A DNA stretch of 64,000 nt, taken from Planomonospora sp. ID67723. Lineage in GTDB: Bacteria; Actinomycetota; Actinomycetes; Streptosporangiales; Streptosporangiaceae. Made by a program: the position numbers and the translations under genes. The notes under the pieces were generated by a model. The model saw nothing but the letters and a program-made list of their open reading frames with translations. It was not told the origin of the DNA and ran no database searches. Positions within the stretch are counted from its first letter, which is position 1. Every line of letters begins with the position of its first letter. The stretch lies in the NCBI RefSeq assembly GCF_015711605.1, contig NZ_JABTEZ010000002.1:1488001-1552000 (forward strand), given 5' to 3'. Below are positions 1-7,286 of the stretch, piece by piece.

Positions 1-431
1 CGACAGTTTGATCAAGGTTTTCCCTCGCGGGTCTGGAGCGGACACGGTCGCCTGAACCGTAGCGATCTCCGGAGTGCCCGGGCTGAACGCGCCGGGACGC
101 GGCGGTGAACATCTGCGATGCCGTACGGCCCGCGGGTCCCGCGGCAGGGCCGGTCGGGGCGGCGAAAACCGGTTGGTAACGCCGAGCGCCGCCGTTATGG
201 TGGGCGGACATCGCCTCGCGGCTGCTGAACCCCGGGGAGTCCGCCGGCCCGCATGCCGGCGTCGTCACGCGCGCCCGCGTGCGTCTGTATGCGCCGCGCG
301 CGACCGTGCCCGCGTCCCCGACCGTCCACCGGCGGGACGCCTGAGGGCCTCCCCTCCTCGCGGGAACCCGCCTTCCCCGCGCCGGATCCTCCCTTCCCCA
401 TCAGCGGCCGACAGAAAGGCTTGACGTCTTC
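1..431. other. Leading stretch without a recognisable gene
   Basis: No open frame here has a convincing start, ribosome binding site and recognisable product. The open frames that exist are arginine/proline-rich, as expected of shadow frames in GC-rich DNA. The last 20 bases hold a purine-rich AGAAAGG (about 412-418) that probably serves as the ribosome binding site of the RtcB gene. The promoter of that gene must lie in this stretch, but I could not pick one with confidence. Confidence 0.5.
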
Positions 432-1970
432 ATGGCGAACTCCAGGCGGCGCGGTGCCGCCGCGCCCCAGCAGGACCCCAGGCTGGTCCGCATCGACGAC
501 AACTGGCTCCGCCTGCCCAACCGGTGGGGCATTCCCGTGGACCTCTGCGCCGGCGTCGACGTACCCATCGAGTCCGGCGCCGTCGACGAGATCCTCACGC
601 TGCTCGAAACCGCCGACACCCTGGAGCGGCTCGGCGCCGCGGCCGGGCACGCGGACGCGGCGATCAGCCGGGTCGTGCTCACCCCCGACTTCCACAAGGG
701 CGCCAGCATCCCGATCGGCACCGTTCTGCAGACGCGCGGGGCACTGGTGCCCCAGGCGGTCGGCAACGACGTCAACTGCGGCATGCGGCTGGAGACGACG
801 TCGCTGACCGTCGAGCAGGTGCATCCCCGGCTGGACGCGCTGGAACGGCGGCTGCGGCACCTGTTCTTCGAGGGAGGCCGACGCGTCGCACTGTCCGGTC
901 TCCAGCGAGAGGCGCTTCTGCGTGACGGGCTGCCGGGCCTGCTCGGTGCGGGAACGCCGCGGACGGCGGACGGGGTGTGGGCGGCGCTGCAGCCCGGCGA
1001 CGCGCTCCCGGGACGGATCCACGGGGCCCGCTACCCGGTCGGCACCGCGGACGCCTTCCGCGACTGGATCCACAGCGCGGGCGGTACCAGCTACGACAGC
1101 ATCATCGGCAGCGTGGGCGGAGGCAACCACTTCGCGGAACTGCAGTACGTCTCGGCCGTCCACGACCGGCAGGCCGCCTACGCCTGGGGCTTCGTCCCCG
1201 GGCAGGTGGTGCTGATGGCGCACAGCGGCTCGTTGTCGCTGGGACACCAGGCCAACGCCACGGGGCTGGACCAGGCCAGGGCGGCCTGGCCCGGCGGCGT
1301 CCCCCTGCCGGCCAACAGGATCCTCCCGATGGCGCTCGGCGGGAGATCCGAGCCGATGCTGCGGCGTTACCTCGACGCGTTCGGCAACGCGGCGAACTTC
1401 GCGGTGGGCAACCGGTTCTTCCTCGCGCTGATGATGCGCGCCGGACTGGCCGCCGAGTGCGGGGATCTCGCCGCCGATCTCGTGTACGACGCCCCGCACA
1501 ACCTGCTGTGGCAGGACGATGACGGGTACGTCGTGCACCGCAAGGGCGCCACGCCGGCGGGCGGGTACGCCGAGACGGAGGGCGGGCCGTACGCGATGTG
1601 GGGTGAGCCCGTCATCGTCCCCGGCTCGATGGGGGCGCCCAGCTACGTGCTGCGCGGGCGCGGCAGCTCCCGGACGCTGGCGAGCGCCTGCCACGGCGCC
1701 GGCCGCCGGGTGCGGCGGGGCGCGGCGGCCGGCGCGAGCGACGCCGACCTGGACGCCTTCCTGCGGGAGTTCCGGGTGGTCACCCCGCTCGACCACCGTG
1801 ACCCGGCCGTCACCCGGCGCTCCGACGTGATGGCCGCCTGGCGCCGCGACCTCAAACAGGAGGCGCCGTGGGTCTACAAGGACATCGGACCGGTCGTCTC
1901 CAGCCTCCGCCGGGCCGGGGTGGCCGACCCCGTCGTCGAGCTGCGCCCGCTGCTGACCGTCAAAGGCTGA
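432..1970 (+). CDS. rtcB: RtcB family RNA ligase
   Basis: A 512-residue cytoplasmic protein of the RtcB family, which joins RNA 3'-phosphate or 2',3'-cyclic phosphate ends to 5'-hydroxyl ends using GTP and Mn2+. The family signature GNDVNCGMRL is at residues 111-120, with the metal-binding Asp113 and Cys116. PDFHKG lies at 85-90 and a GGGNHF block near 230. SACHGAGR near 418-425 places His421 where the family carries the guanylylated histidine. Length is slightly above the usual 400-480. The ATG has an AGAAAGG sequence about 13 bases upstream, rather far. No rtcA or archease gene is adjacent, so the gene probably acts alone in RNA repair. It ends facing the next gene, with a perfect 36-base palindrome between them. 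Confidence 0.93.
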   Translation: MANSRRRGAAAPQQDPRLVRIDDNWLRLPNRWGIPVDLCAGVDVPIESGAVDEILTLLETADTLERLGAAAGHADAAISRVVLTPDFHKGASIPIGTVLQTRGALVPQAVGNDVNCGMRLETTSLTVEQVHPRLDALERRLRHLFFEGGRRVALSGLQREALLRDGLPGLLGAGTPRTADGVWAALQPGDALPGRIHGARYPVGTADAFRDWIHSAGGTSYDSIIGSVGGGNHFAELQYVSAVHDRQAAYAWGFVPGQVVLMAHSGSLSLGHQANATGLDQARAAWPGGVPLPANRILPMALGGRSEPMLRRYLDAFGNAANFAVGNRFFLALMMRAGLAAECGDLAADLVYDAPHNLLWQDDDGYVVHRKGATPAGGYAETEGGPYAMWGEPVIVPGSMGAPSYVLRGRGSSRTLASACHGAGRRVRRGAAAGASDADLDAFLREFRVVTPLDHRDPAVTRRSDVMAAWRRDLKQEAPWVYKDIGPVVSSLRRAGVADPVVELRPLLTVKG

Positions 1971-2003
1971 CGGTCGGCGGTTGCCGGCCCGGCCTGTGCA
2001 CGG

Positions 2004-2039
2004 GTCCGGCCCCGGCCCCGATCGGGGCCGGGGCCGGAC
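2004..2039. terminator. 36-base perfect palindrome, probable bidirectional terminator
   Basis: Two 18-base arms (2004-2021 and 2022-2039) are perfect reverse complements with no spacer. They lie between the convergent ends of rtcB (stop at 1970) and the nonulosonate fusion gene (stop at 2069). The symmetry and position suit a factor-independent terminator working both ways, although there is no T-tract, as is common in actinobacteria. All-GC arms would also favour cruciform formation. Confidence 0.7.
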
Positions 2040-2068
2040 GGCGGAGGCCCGGTTCGCGGTGAGGGAAC

Positions 2069-4132
2069 CTAGACCGTGACGCGGCGCAGGCGGGACTTGG
2101 GGGCCTGCTCGCCGGGGAAGACCCGCTTGACGCCGTCGCCGAGTGCGGTCTCGATGATGCGGATGTCGCGGACCAGGTGCTCCAGGCCGGCCGGCTCCAG
2201 CGAGGCGGCGTGGTCGGAACCCCACATGGTGCGGTCCAGGGTGATGTGCCGCTCCACGGTCACCGCGCCCAGCGTGACGGCGGCCAGCGAGATCTGCAGG
2301 CCGCGCTCATGACCGGAGTAGCCGACCGGCACGCCGTAGCGCTCCTGGAGGGTGACGATCGTGCGCAGGTTGGCCTCTTCGGGCGGCAGGGGGTAGGTCG
2401 AGGTGGCGTGCATCAGCACCAGTCTGGAGGTGCCCAGGATCTCCACCGCCCGGTCGATCTCCTCCAGGGTGGACATGCCGGTGGACAGGATGATCGGCTT
2501 GCCCGTCTCGGCGAGCGCGCGCAGCAGTTCCAGGTCGGTCACGCTCGCCGAGGCGACCTTGTGCGTGACGACCTCCAGCTCCTCCAGGAACTCCACCGAC
2601 GGCACGTCCCACGGGGAGGCGAACCAGTGCAGCCCGCGCTCGGCGGCGTACTTGGCGATCTGGGTGTACTCGTCCACGCCGAACTCGGTGCGGATCTTGT
2701 ACTCCATGTAGGTCATCTCGCCCCACGGCGTCTGCCGGATCTGGTCGCGCTGCTCCAGCGGGACGCAGATCTCCGGCGTGCGCTTCTGGAACTTGACCGC
2801 CTGGCAGCCCGCCTCGGCGGCCACGTCGATCAACCGGCGCGCGATGTCCAGGTCGCCGTTGTGGTTGATGCCGATCTCGGCGATCACGTAGACCGGCTCG
2901 CCCGCGCCGACCAGCGCGTCACCGATCCGGACGGGCCGGGCGGCCGGGGCGAGCCGTAGCTCGGCGCGGGGCGCGGAGGCCGCCGGGAGCACGGCGGACT
3001 GCTCGGGGCGGGCGGCCAGGACCCGGTCGCACAGCTCCCGTACGGCCCCCGCCCCGCCCGGCCGGGTGAGCACGACCCGGGCGACGGCGCGGACCCTGGG
3101 GTGCGCGTCGGGGACGGTGACCGGCCAGCCGACGTCGCTCATCGGACCGAGGTCGTTGACGTCGTTGCCGACGTAGGCGACGCGCGCCGGGTCCAGGTTC
3201 TCGATGGCCAGCCAGTCGCGCAGCACGGTCCGCTTGTCGGTCAGGCCCTGCAGGACCGGGACGCCGAGCTTGCGGGCCCGGGCCGCGACCACCGGGTTGT
3301 GCTCGGTGGACATGATCATGAGCTTGACGCCGGACCGGCGCAGCAGCGAGATGCCCATGCCGTCGGAGCGGCTGACCGCGACCATCTCCCGGCCGTCGGA
3401 GTCGACGTAGGCGCGGTCGTCGGTGTGCACCCCGTCGAAGTCGGTGATCACGGCGTCCACGTCGATCGGCTCGGGCAGGTCGACGAACGGCGCCAGCGCC
3501 CGGACGATCTCCAGGTCCTCGGGGGTGTCCACCTCGACGGCGTGCCGCGACGGCACCGGCTGCACGGCGACCGCGCCGAAGAAGCGGTGCCCGTGCTCGC
3601 GCAGTCCCTCGGTGCGCATCGCGTAGAACGCCCCGGTCTCGCGGTAGTGCGGCTCCCGGTCCTGGCGGCGCGGCCGGAAGGACGGATCGTGGTTGACGCC
3701 CGCACCCGCGGCGTCCCACAGGAACTCGTGCGTCTCCAGTCCGGAGAAGACCACGTCGGCGCTGCCGTCGAGGACCTTAGCGATCGCGGAGTCCAGGTCG
3801 GCCGGGTCGATGAAGGCGCTGGTGCACTGGACGAGCAGGACCACGTCGGGGAGGTCGGGCATGTGGTCGAGCACGTGCAGCACGGCCGACTCGCTGGAGG
3901 CCGTCGCGCCGCTCAGCTCGCCGGGCCGGTCGATGACGGCGGCCCCGGCGGCGCGGGCGGTCTCGGCGATCTCCGGGTGGTCGGTGCTGACCACGACCTC
4001 GTCGATCAGCTCGGCCCGGACGCAGGCCTTCACCGCGCGGGCGACGAGAGGCGTGCCGCCCACGGCGGCCAGGTTCTTCAGCGGGACGCCCGCCGAACCT
4101 CCACGGGCGGGGATGACGGCCAGGACTCGCAA
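2069..4132 (-). CDS. Trifunctional CMP-nonulosonate enzyme: NeuA-like + KdsC-like HAD + NeuB-like
   Basis: A 687-residue fusion. Residues 1-215 are an acylneuraminate cytidylyltransferase (IPARGGSAGVPLKN at 7-20), which activates a nonulosonic acid with CTP. Residues 225-375 are a KdsC-type HAD phosphatase: DFDGVHTD with nucleophile Asp231 and Asp233, and VGNDVND near 321. Residues 400-687 are an N-acetylneuraminate synthase barrel (IAEIGINHNGD at 418-428, later GYSGHE), which condenses phosphoenolpyruvate with an N-acyl hexosamine. The protein stops at KSRLRRV, just where the C-terminal SAF (antifreeze-like) domain of NeuB normally begins. Start is TTG, supported by GAGGAG seven bases upstream. 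Vertebrate CMP-sialic acid synthetase also carries a HAD tail, but addition of the synthase is unusual. No epimerase (NeuC) or sialyltransferase is adjacent, so the exact sugar is unknown. Confidence 0.88.
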   Translation of the reverse strand: MRVLAVIPARGGSAGVPLKNLAAVGGTPLVARAVKACVRAELIDEVVVSTDHPEIAETARAAGAAVIDRPGELSGATASSESAVLHVLDHMPDLPDVVLLVQCTSAFIDPADLDSAIAKVLDGSADVVFSGLETHEFLWDAAGAGVNHDPSFRPRRQDREPHYRETGAFYAMRTEGLREHGHRFFGAVAVQPVPSRHAVEVDTPEDLEIVRALAPFVDLPEPIDVDAVITDFDGVHTDDRAYVDSDGREMVAVSRSDGMGISLLRRSGVKLMIMSTEHNPVVAARARKLGVPVLQGLTDKRTVLRDWLAIENLDPARVAYVGNDVNDLGPMSDVGWPVTVPDAHPRVRAVARVVLTRPGGAGAVRELCDRVLAARPEQSAVLPAASAPRAELRLAPAARPVRIGDALVGAGEPVYVIAEIGINHNGDLDIARRLIDVAAEAGCQAVKFQKRTPEICVPLEQRDQIRQTPWGEMTYMEYKIRTEFGVDEYTQIAKYAAERGLHWFASPWDVPSVEFLEELEVVTHKVASASVTDLELLRALAETGKPIILSTGMSTLEEIDRAVEILGTSRLVLMHATSTYPLPPEEANLRTIVTLQERYGVPVGYSGHERGLQISLAAVTLGAVTVERHITLDRTMWGSDHAASLEPAGLEHLVRDIRIIETALGDGVKRVFPGEQAPKSRLRRVTV

Positions 4133-4340
4133 GGTGACTCCTCTTACCTACGGCAGCGCCCCTGAGCTGGGGTGTTAAGCACGCTAGCCACGAGGGTGAC
4201 CGGTAAGGGGTTCGCGGGCTGAACGTCCGGAGTCGCCCGGCTTAACTTTCCGGGGATGGGGGTCCGGTCCGTGCGGAGCTCGATATGAGGGGCCTGGCAG
4301 GAGCCTGGCAAGAACCTGGCAAGGGGCCTGACACGCGAGA

Positions 4341-4370
4341 CGCCGCGGACGGGCGAACCCGTCCGCGGCG
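4341..4370 (-). terminator. Hairpin terminator downstream of the CsbD gene
   Basis: A perfect 13-base stem (4341-4353 with 4358-4370) closes on a four-base CGAA loop, 22 bases beyond the csbD stop in its reading direction. There is no T-run. The upstream neighbour starts at 4132 and reads away, so this hairpin most likely ends csbD. Confidence 0.65.
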
Positions 4371-4392
4371 CCGGCGATCCGGAGCGTTCCGG

Positions 4393-4578
4393 TTACGGGG
4401 TGAAGGTGTCCCGTGCGTTCTCGCCCGTTTCCCTGGCGCGGTCCTTGACCTTCTTGGCCGCCTGCTTCGCCTTGCCCTTGGCCTGTTCGGCCTGGCCGCG
4501 GCTGGTCATGCCCTCGTTGCCGGTCACCTTTCCGGTGGCTTCTTTGGCCTTGCCCCGGATCTGATCGAAGTTCGTCAT
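4393..4578 (-). CDS. csbD: CsbD family stress-response protein
   Basis: A 61-residue hydrophilic, lysine/alanine/glutamate-rich protein. It carries the CsbD-type opening FDQIRGKAKEATGKVTGN and repeated KGKAKQAAKK heptad-like segments, which predict a flexible helical protein. CsbD proteins are general-stress products of unknown biochemical role, in many bacteria controlled by an alternative sigma factor. The ATG is preceded by GGGGAAGGAACC, a good ribosome binding site. The 257 bases upstream are relatively AT-rich around 4630-4665 and should contain the promoter, but I could not assign a sigma-factor motif safely. It is monocistronic, with its own hairpin terminator. Confidence 0.85.
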   Translation of the reverse strand: MTNFDQIRGKAKEATGKVTGNEGMTSRGQAEQAKGKAKQAAKKVKDRARETGENARDTFTP

Positions 4579-4835
4579 GGTTCCTTCCCCGTTGGAATGA
4601 CAGGTTGTCGAGCAGTGTCATAACCGGAAATTAGGGCGATAATCGCGATCTAGGTATCTTTAGGTGACACAACACCTGTCGCTGGCATCCCGTTGGAGTC
4701 CCCGGCGGGAGCGCCGCGCCGTCCCGGTCGTGCGAGACCCAGCGGGCACGCGCCGCACCGCGCGCACCGCGCGTGAGCCTGCCCTGGCCGCCTCCACCGG
4801 CCGCGGGGACGGGACCCCGGACCGGCCGGACGGCG

Positions 4836-5801
4836 TCACCCGGCGTCGATCGCGTCCATCAGCATGGGGAGGGCGCGTTCCAGGGAGCGCTGCCAGTACG
4901 GCCAGCTGTGCGTACCGGGGCCGTAGAAGTCGGTGGTGATGTCGGCGCCGTCCGCCCTGGCCCGTTCGGCGAACGCCTCGGCCTGGGCGAGCAGGGTGGC
5001 CTCGCCGCCGTCGCGGGAAGCGGACGGGTCGTCCAGCGGGCCGGGGTTCCCGTCACCGCAGGAGACGAAGAGCCGTACGCCCTTGAGGCGCGCGGTCAGG
5101 GCGACCGGGTTGTGCGCCCGCCACAGCGGGCCGCCCGGAGGCCCCCACAGGTCCGCCGGATCCTCGCCGTGGCGTTCCAGCAGCCAGGGGGCGCTCTCGG
5201 TGGTGTCCAGCACGCCGGAGAAGGAGGCCGCCGCGCGGAACATGCCCGGGTGGCGGGCCGCGTAGGAGATCGCGCCGAACCCGCCCATCGAGAGCCCCGC
5301 CACCGCCCGCCGGTCCCCGGCGCCGTAGTCGCGCTCCAGGATCCCGCGGACCTCGGTGAGGTGGAAGGTCTCCCATCCCGGGCCGTCGCGCCAGTCGGAG
5401 TAGAAGCCGACCGAGCCGCTCTCCGGCATGACCACGATCACCGGGTGGCGCGCGGTGAGCCTCGCCGCCTCCCCCTCGATCGCCCAGGAGTCGTAGGCGG
5501 GCTGGCAGCAGCCGTTCAGCAGATACAGCACCGGCCACGGGCCCGAGCCCGGCCGCCAGCCCCCGGGGAGCAGCACCCGGACCCTGCCCTCGCGGCCCAG
5601 GGCGGGCGAGGCGACGGTGAGCACGTGGTCCCGCCCGCTGCGCCGCTCCACCCGCACGCCGGGCGGCGCGGTCTGCGCGGTGTCTCCGGCGGCGCCGGGG
5701 GAGGAGCGGGGAGACGGAGGCGACGGCAGGGCCAGCGCGACGGCGGCCGCCGCAAGTCCGGCGAGCAGGATCACGCCCAGGCGCGTGGCCGTACGGTTCA
5801 C
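4836..5801 (-). CDS. Secreted alpha/beta-hydrolase esterase (antigen 85 / esterase D-like)
   Basis: From a GTG at 5801 this gives a 321-residue protein beginning MNRTATRLG followed by a hydrophobic stretch and small residues, a typical Sec signal peptide. The mature part is an alpha/beta-hydrolase of the esterase D/antigen 85 type. The nucleophile elbow is GLSMGG and the catalytic His lies in GTHSWPYW near the C-terminus; an acid near DGNPG is likely. Such enzymes hydrolyse or transfer acyl esters at the cell surface. The frame is open to a GTG at 5846, adding 15 residues (KGCSRS and following), but that start has no ribosome binding site and would spoil the signal peptide. The substrate is unknown. 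Confidence 0.75.
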   Translation of the reverse strand: MNRTATRLGVILLAGLAAAAVALALPSPPSPRSSPGAAGDTAQTAPPGVRVERRSGRDHVLTVASPALGREGRVRVLLPGGWRPGSGPWPVLYLLNGCCQPAYDSWAIEGEAARLTARHPVIVVMPESGSVGFYSDWRDGPGWETFHLTEVRGILERDYGAGDRRAVAGLSMGGFGAISYAARHPGMFRAAASFSGVLDTTESAPWLLERHGEDPADLWGPPGGPLWRAHNPVALTARLKGVRLFVSCGDGNPGPLDDPSASRDGGEATLLAQAEAFAERARADGADITTDFYGPGTHSWPYWQRSLERALPMLMDAIDAG

Positions 5802-5876
5802 CGGACAATCTTGGCCCGCCGGACGGGACCGGGAACAGCCCTTCACGCCGGCGGCATGCCGGCCGGCCGGTGTCCG

Positions 5877-6071
5877 TCATCGAGCGCGGTGTCCGGTGCC
5901 CGCCTCGTGGGCGCCGGTCTCGAAGACGGTGCCCGGTGCGGTGTCGTCCTCGACGGGGACGGGGAACCGGGGCCGCCAGCCCTCCACCCACCTCTCCTCG
6001 CCCCGGGCGGTGAACAGGTGGAAGGCCTCCTCCGGGGGGAGGGGGACGGTGAGAGTCCCGGTGAGCTTCAC
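5877..6071 (-). pseudogene. Truncated SRPBCC (START-like) domain protein
   Basis: The 64-residue product begins like an SRPBCC/polyketide-cyclase-like protein (MKLTGTLTVPLPPEEAFHLF, then GEERWVEGWRPRFP and GTVFET). It stops after about 40 percent of the usual 140-150 residue domain, losing the rest of the sheet and the C-terminal helix. No continuation was recognised in the other frames before the esterase gene. Its ATG overlaps the stop of the upstream regulator-like gene (ATGA), so the pair is translationally coupled. I read it as a 3'-truncated relic, possibly still translated. Confidence 0.55.
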
Positions 6072-6328
6072 GGGGCCTCCTTGAGCCTGTGCGCGTCGGC
6101 GGAGGTCAGCGTCATGGAATAGACCTCCTTGAGCTGGTCGATCTTGGCCGTCGTCTCCGGCGAGAACGGGGCCCTGCCCTCGAAGGCGTGCAGGACGATG
6201 CCCTCCACGAGATCTCCGACGGACATGTCGAGATACTCGGCCAGGCCCTTGAGGACCTTCAGCATGCTCTTCTCGATGCGGAGCCCGGTCTGGACCCGTT
6301 CAACTGTTACCATGGTACCAATGTACAT
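6068..6328 (-). CDS. Small ribbon-helix-helix-like protein
   Basis: An 86-residue protein. The central part, VQTGLRIEKSMLKVLKG then AEYLDMSVGDLVEGIVLHAF, fits a ribbon-helix-helix DNA-binding fold: a short strand, a helix, a turn at SVGDL and a second helix. The C-terminal third (FSPETTAKIDQLKEVY) looks like an extra helix. This suggests a small transcription factor, but the fold is judged by eye. Start could be ATG 6328 or ATG 6313; neither has a clear ribosome binding site. Short palindromes (TACCATGGTA at 6308-6317, ATGTACAT at 6321-6328) overlap the start region and could be its own operator. It is coupled to the truncated SRPBCC gene. Confidence 0.6.
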   Translation of the reverse strand: MYIGTMVTVERVQTGLRIEKSMLKVLKGLAEYLDMSVGDLVEGIVLHAFEGRAPFSPETTAKIDQLKEVYSMTLTSADAHRLKEAP

Positions 6329-6417
6329 ATAAATAAGCGTGGTGACAGCACGGCGTCCCCGGTGGGAACAGGCGCCGACCGCGATCCCCGCAGCCGTGTC
6401 CGGCTCGCGGAGGTAGC

Positions 6418-6921
6418 GTGATCAAGATGAGTGAGCCCCACCTTGAGCCGGCGGAGTGGTACGCCACCCTGCCCACCGTGTTCGCCTCGGCCTGCCTGCT
6501 GTTCACCGACGCCGAGGACCGCGTCCTGCTGGTCAAGCCGAACTACCGGCCGTACTGGATGATCCCCGGGGGCGTCATCGAGCCCGGCGAGCTGCCCCAG
6601 GAGTGCGCGGCGCGGGAGATCGGCGAGGAGCTCGGCCTGGCCGTGCGGGCCGGCGACCTTCTCGTCGTCGACTGGTCCCCGCCCGTGGACGACCGCCCCC
6701 GTGTCCTGGTCAACTTCCTGTTCGACGGCGGCGTCCTCGACGGCCCGGTCGAGCTCCGGCTGCAGGCCGAGGAACTGGACGACGCGGCGTTCCTGCCGTG
6801 GGAGGAGGCCGCGGCCCTGCTCGCCGCCCACAACGCGCCCCGCCTGCCCGCGGCCCGCCGCGCCCGCAAGGAGAGGCGGACCATCTACCTCTCGGGCGGA
6901 CCGGCCGGAAACGGCGGCTGA
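6418..6921 (+). CDS. Nudix hydrolase
   Basis: A 167-residue Nudix-fold pyrophosphohydrolase, acting on a nucleoside diphosphate linked to another moiety. The Nudix box is complete at residues 51-74: GGVIEPGE, seven residues, then REIGEELGL, with the metal-binding REXXEE glutamates present. The GTG start at 6418 has GGAGG four bases upstream; an ATG nine bases further in is possible but would sit 13 bases from that site. Specificity cannot be read from the sequence. It is divergent from the small RHH-like gene, with about 90 bases between them. Confidence 0.88.
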   Translation: MIKMSEPHLEPAEWYATLPTVFASACLLFTDAEDRVLLVKPNYRPYWMIPGGVIEPGELPQECAAREIGEELGLAVRAGDLLVVDWSPPVDDRPRVLVNFLFDGGVLDGPVELRLQAEELDDAAFLPWEEAAALLAAHNAPRLPAARRARKERRTIYLSGGPAGNGG

Positions 6922-6936
6922 GTACGGCGCCGGCGG

Positions 6937-7130
6937 TCAGTTGATCTGGAAGGTCCGGGTGAACGTGTCGACGTGCGCGCCGGCCTCGGCCCACTCGCCT
7001 TCGGGGATGAAGAACCAGAACAGCCCGACGCCGGATCCCAGGCCCGCCAGACGATCCCCACGCCGCCCTCGCCGAGGGGCTCCTGCAGTCGGTACCGGCC
7101 TGCCAGCACGCGTGAACGATCGTCTGGCAT
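6937..7130 (-). pseudogene. Serine/threonine protein kinase remnant with internal deletion
   Basis: On the minus strand the frame from ATG 7130 encodes a kinase N-lobe start: VLAGRYRLQEPLGEGG with the glycine-rich loop, then VGIVWRAWD. After about 35 residues the kinase sequence ends. A different frame, ending at a stop at 6937-6939, encodes GLFWFFIPEGEW...FTRTFQIN, which looks like the end of a secreted or extracellular domain. The catalytic lysine region, HRD and DFG motifs are absent. The simplest reading is a receptor-type kinase gene that lost its whole middle by deletion, leaving both ends out of frame. Confidence 0.6.
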
Positions 7131-7227
7131 ATGGCGCGAGATATCGGCTCAATCATTCCTGATCCACGGCGATACCGGAACGGTGCTTCCGGGAGCCCGT
7201 GGAAGCGTGATCCCGGAAGCGCCCTCC

Positions 7228-7255
7228 CTGCCCCGGCGCCGCGACACCGGGGCAG
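7228..7255 (-). terminator. Hairpin terminator of the alpha-amylase gene
   Basis: CTGCCCCGG (7228-7236) pairs perfectly with CCGGGGCAG (7247-7255) across a ten-base loop, about 30 bases beyond the amylase stop at 7287 on the minus strand. Confidence 0.6.
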
Positions 7256-7286
7256 GACGATCTCGGGTACGGCCGGGGCCCGGAGA

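Noticed and set aside
195-2225. A 676-codon minus-strand open frame covering rtcB
   Set aside because: It is an antisense shadow of GC-rich coding DNA: Arg/Pro/Gly/Val-rich, no ribosome binding site, overlapping a clear RtcB gene.
5802-5846. Upstream GTG start for the secreted esterase
   Set aside because: No ribosome binding site, and the extra polar residues would precede the signal peptide.
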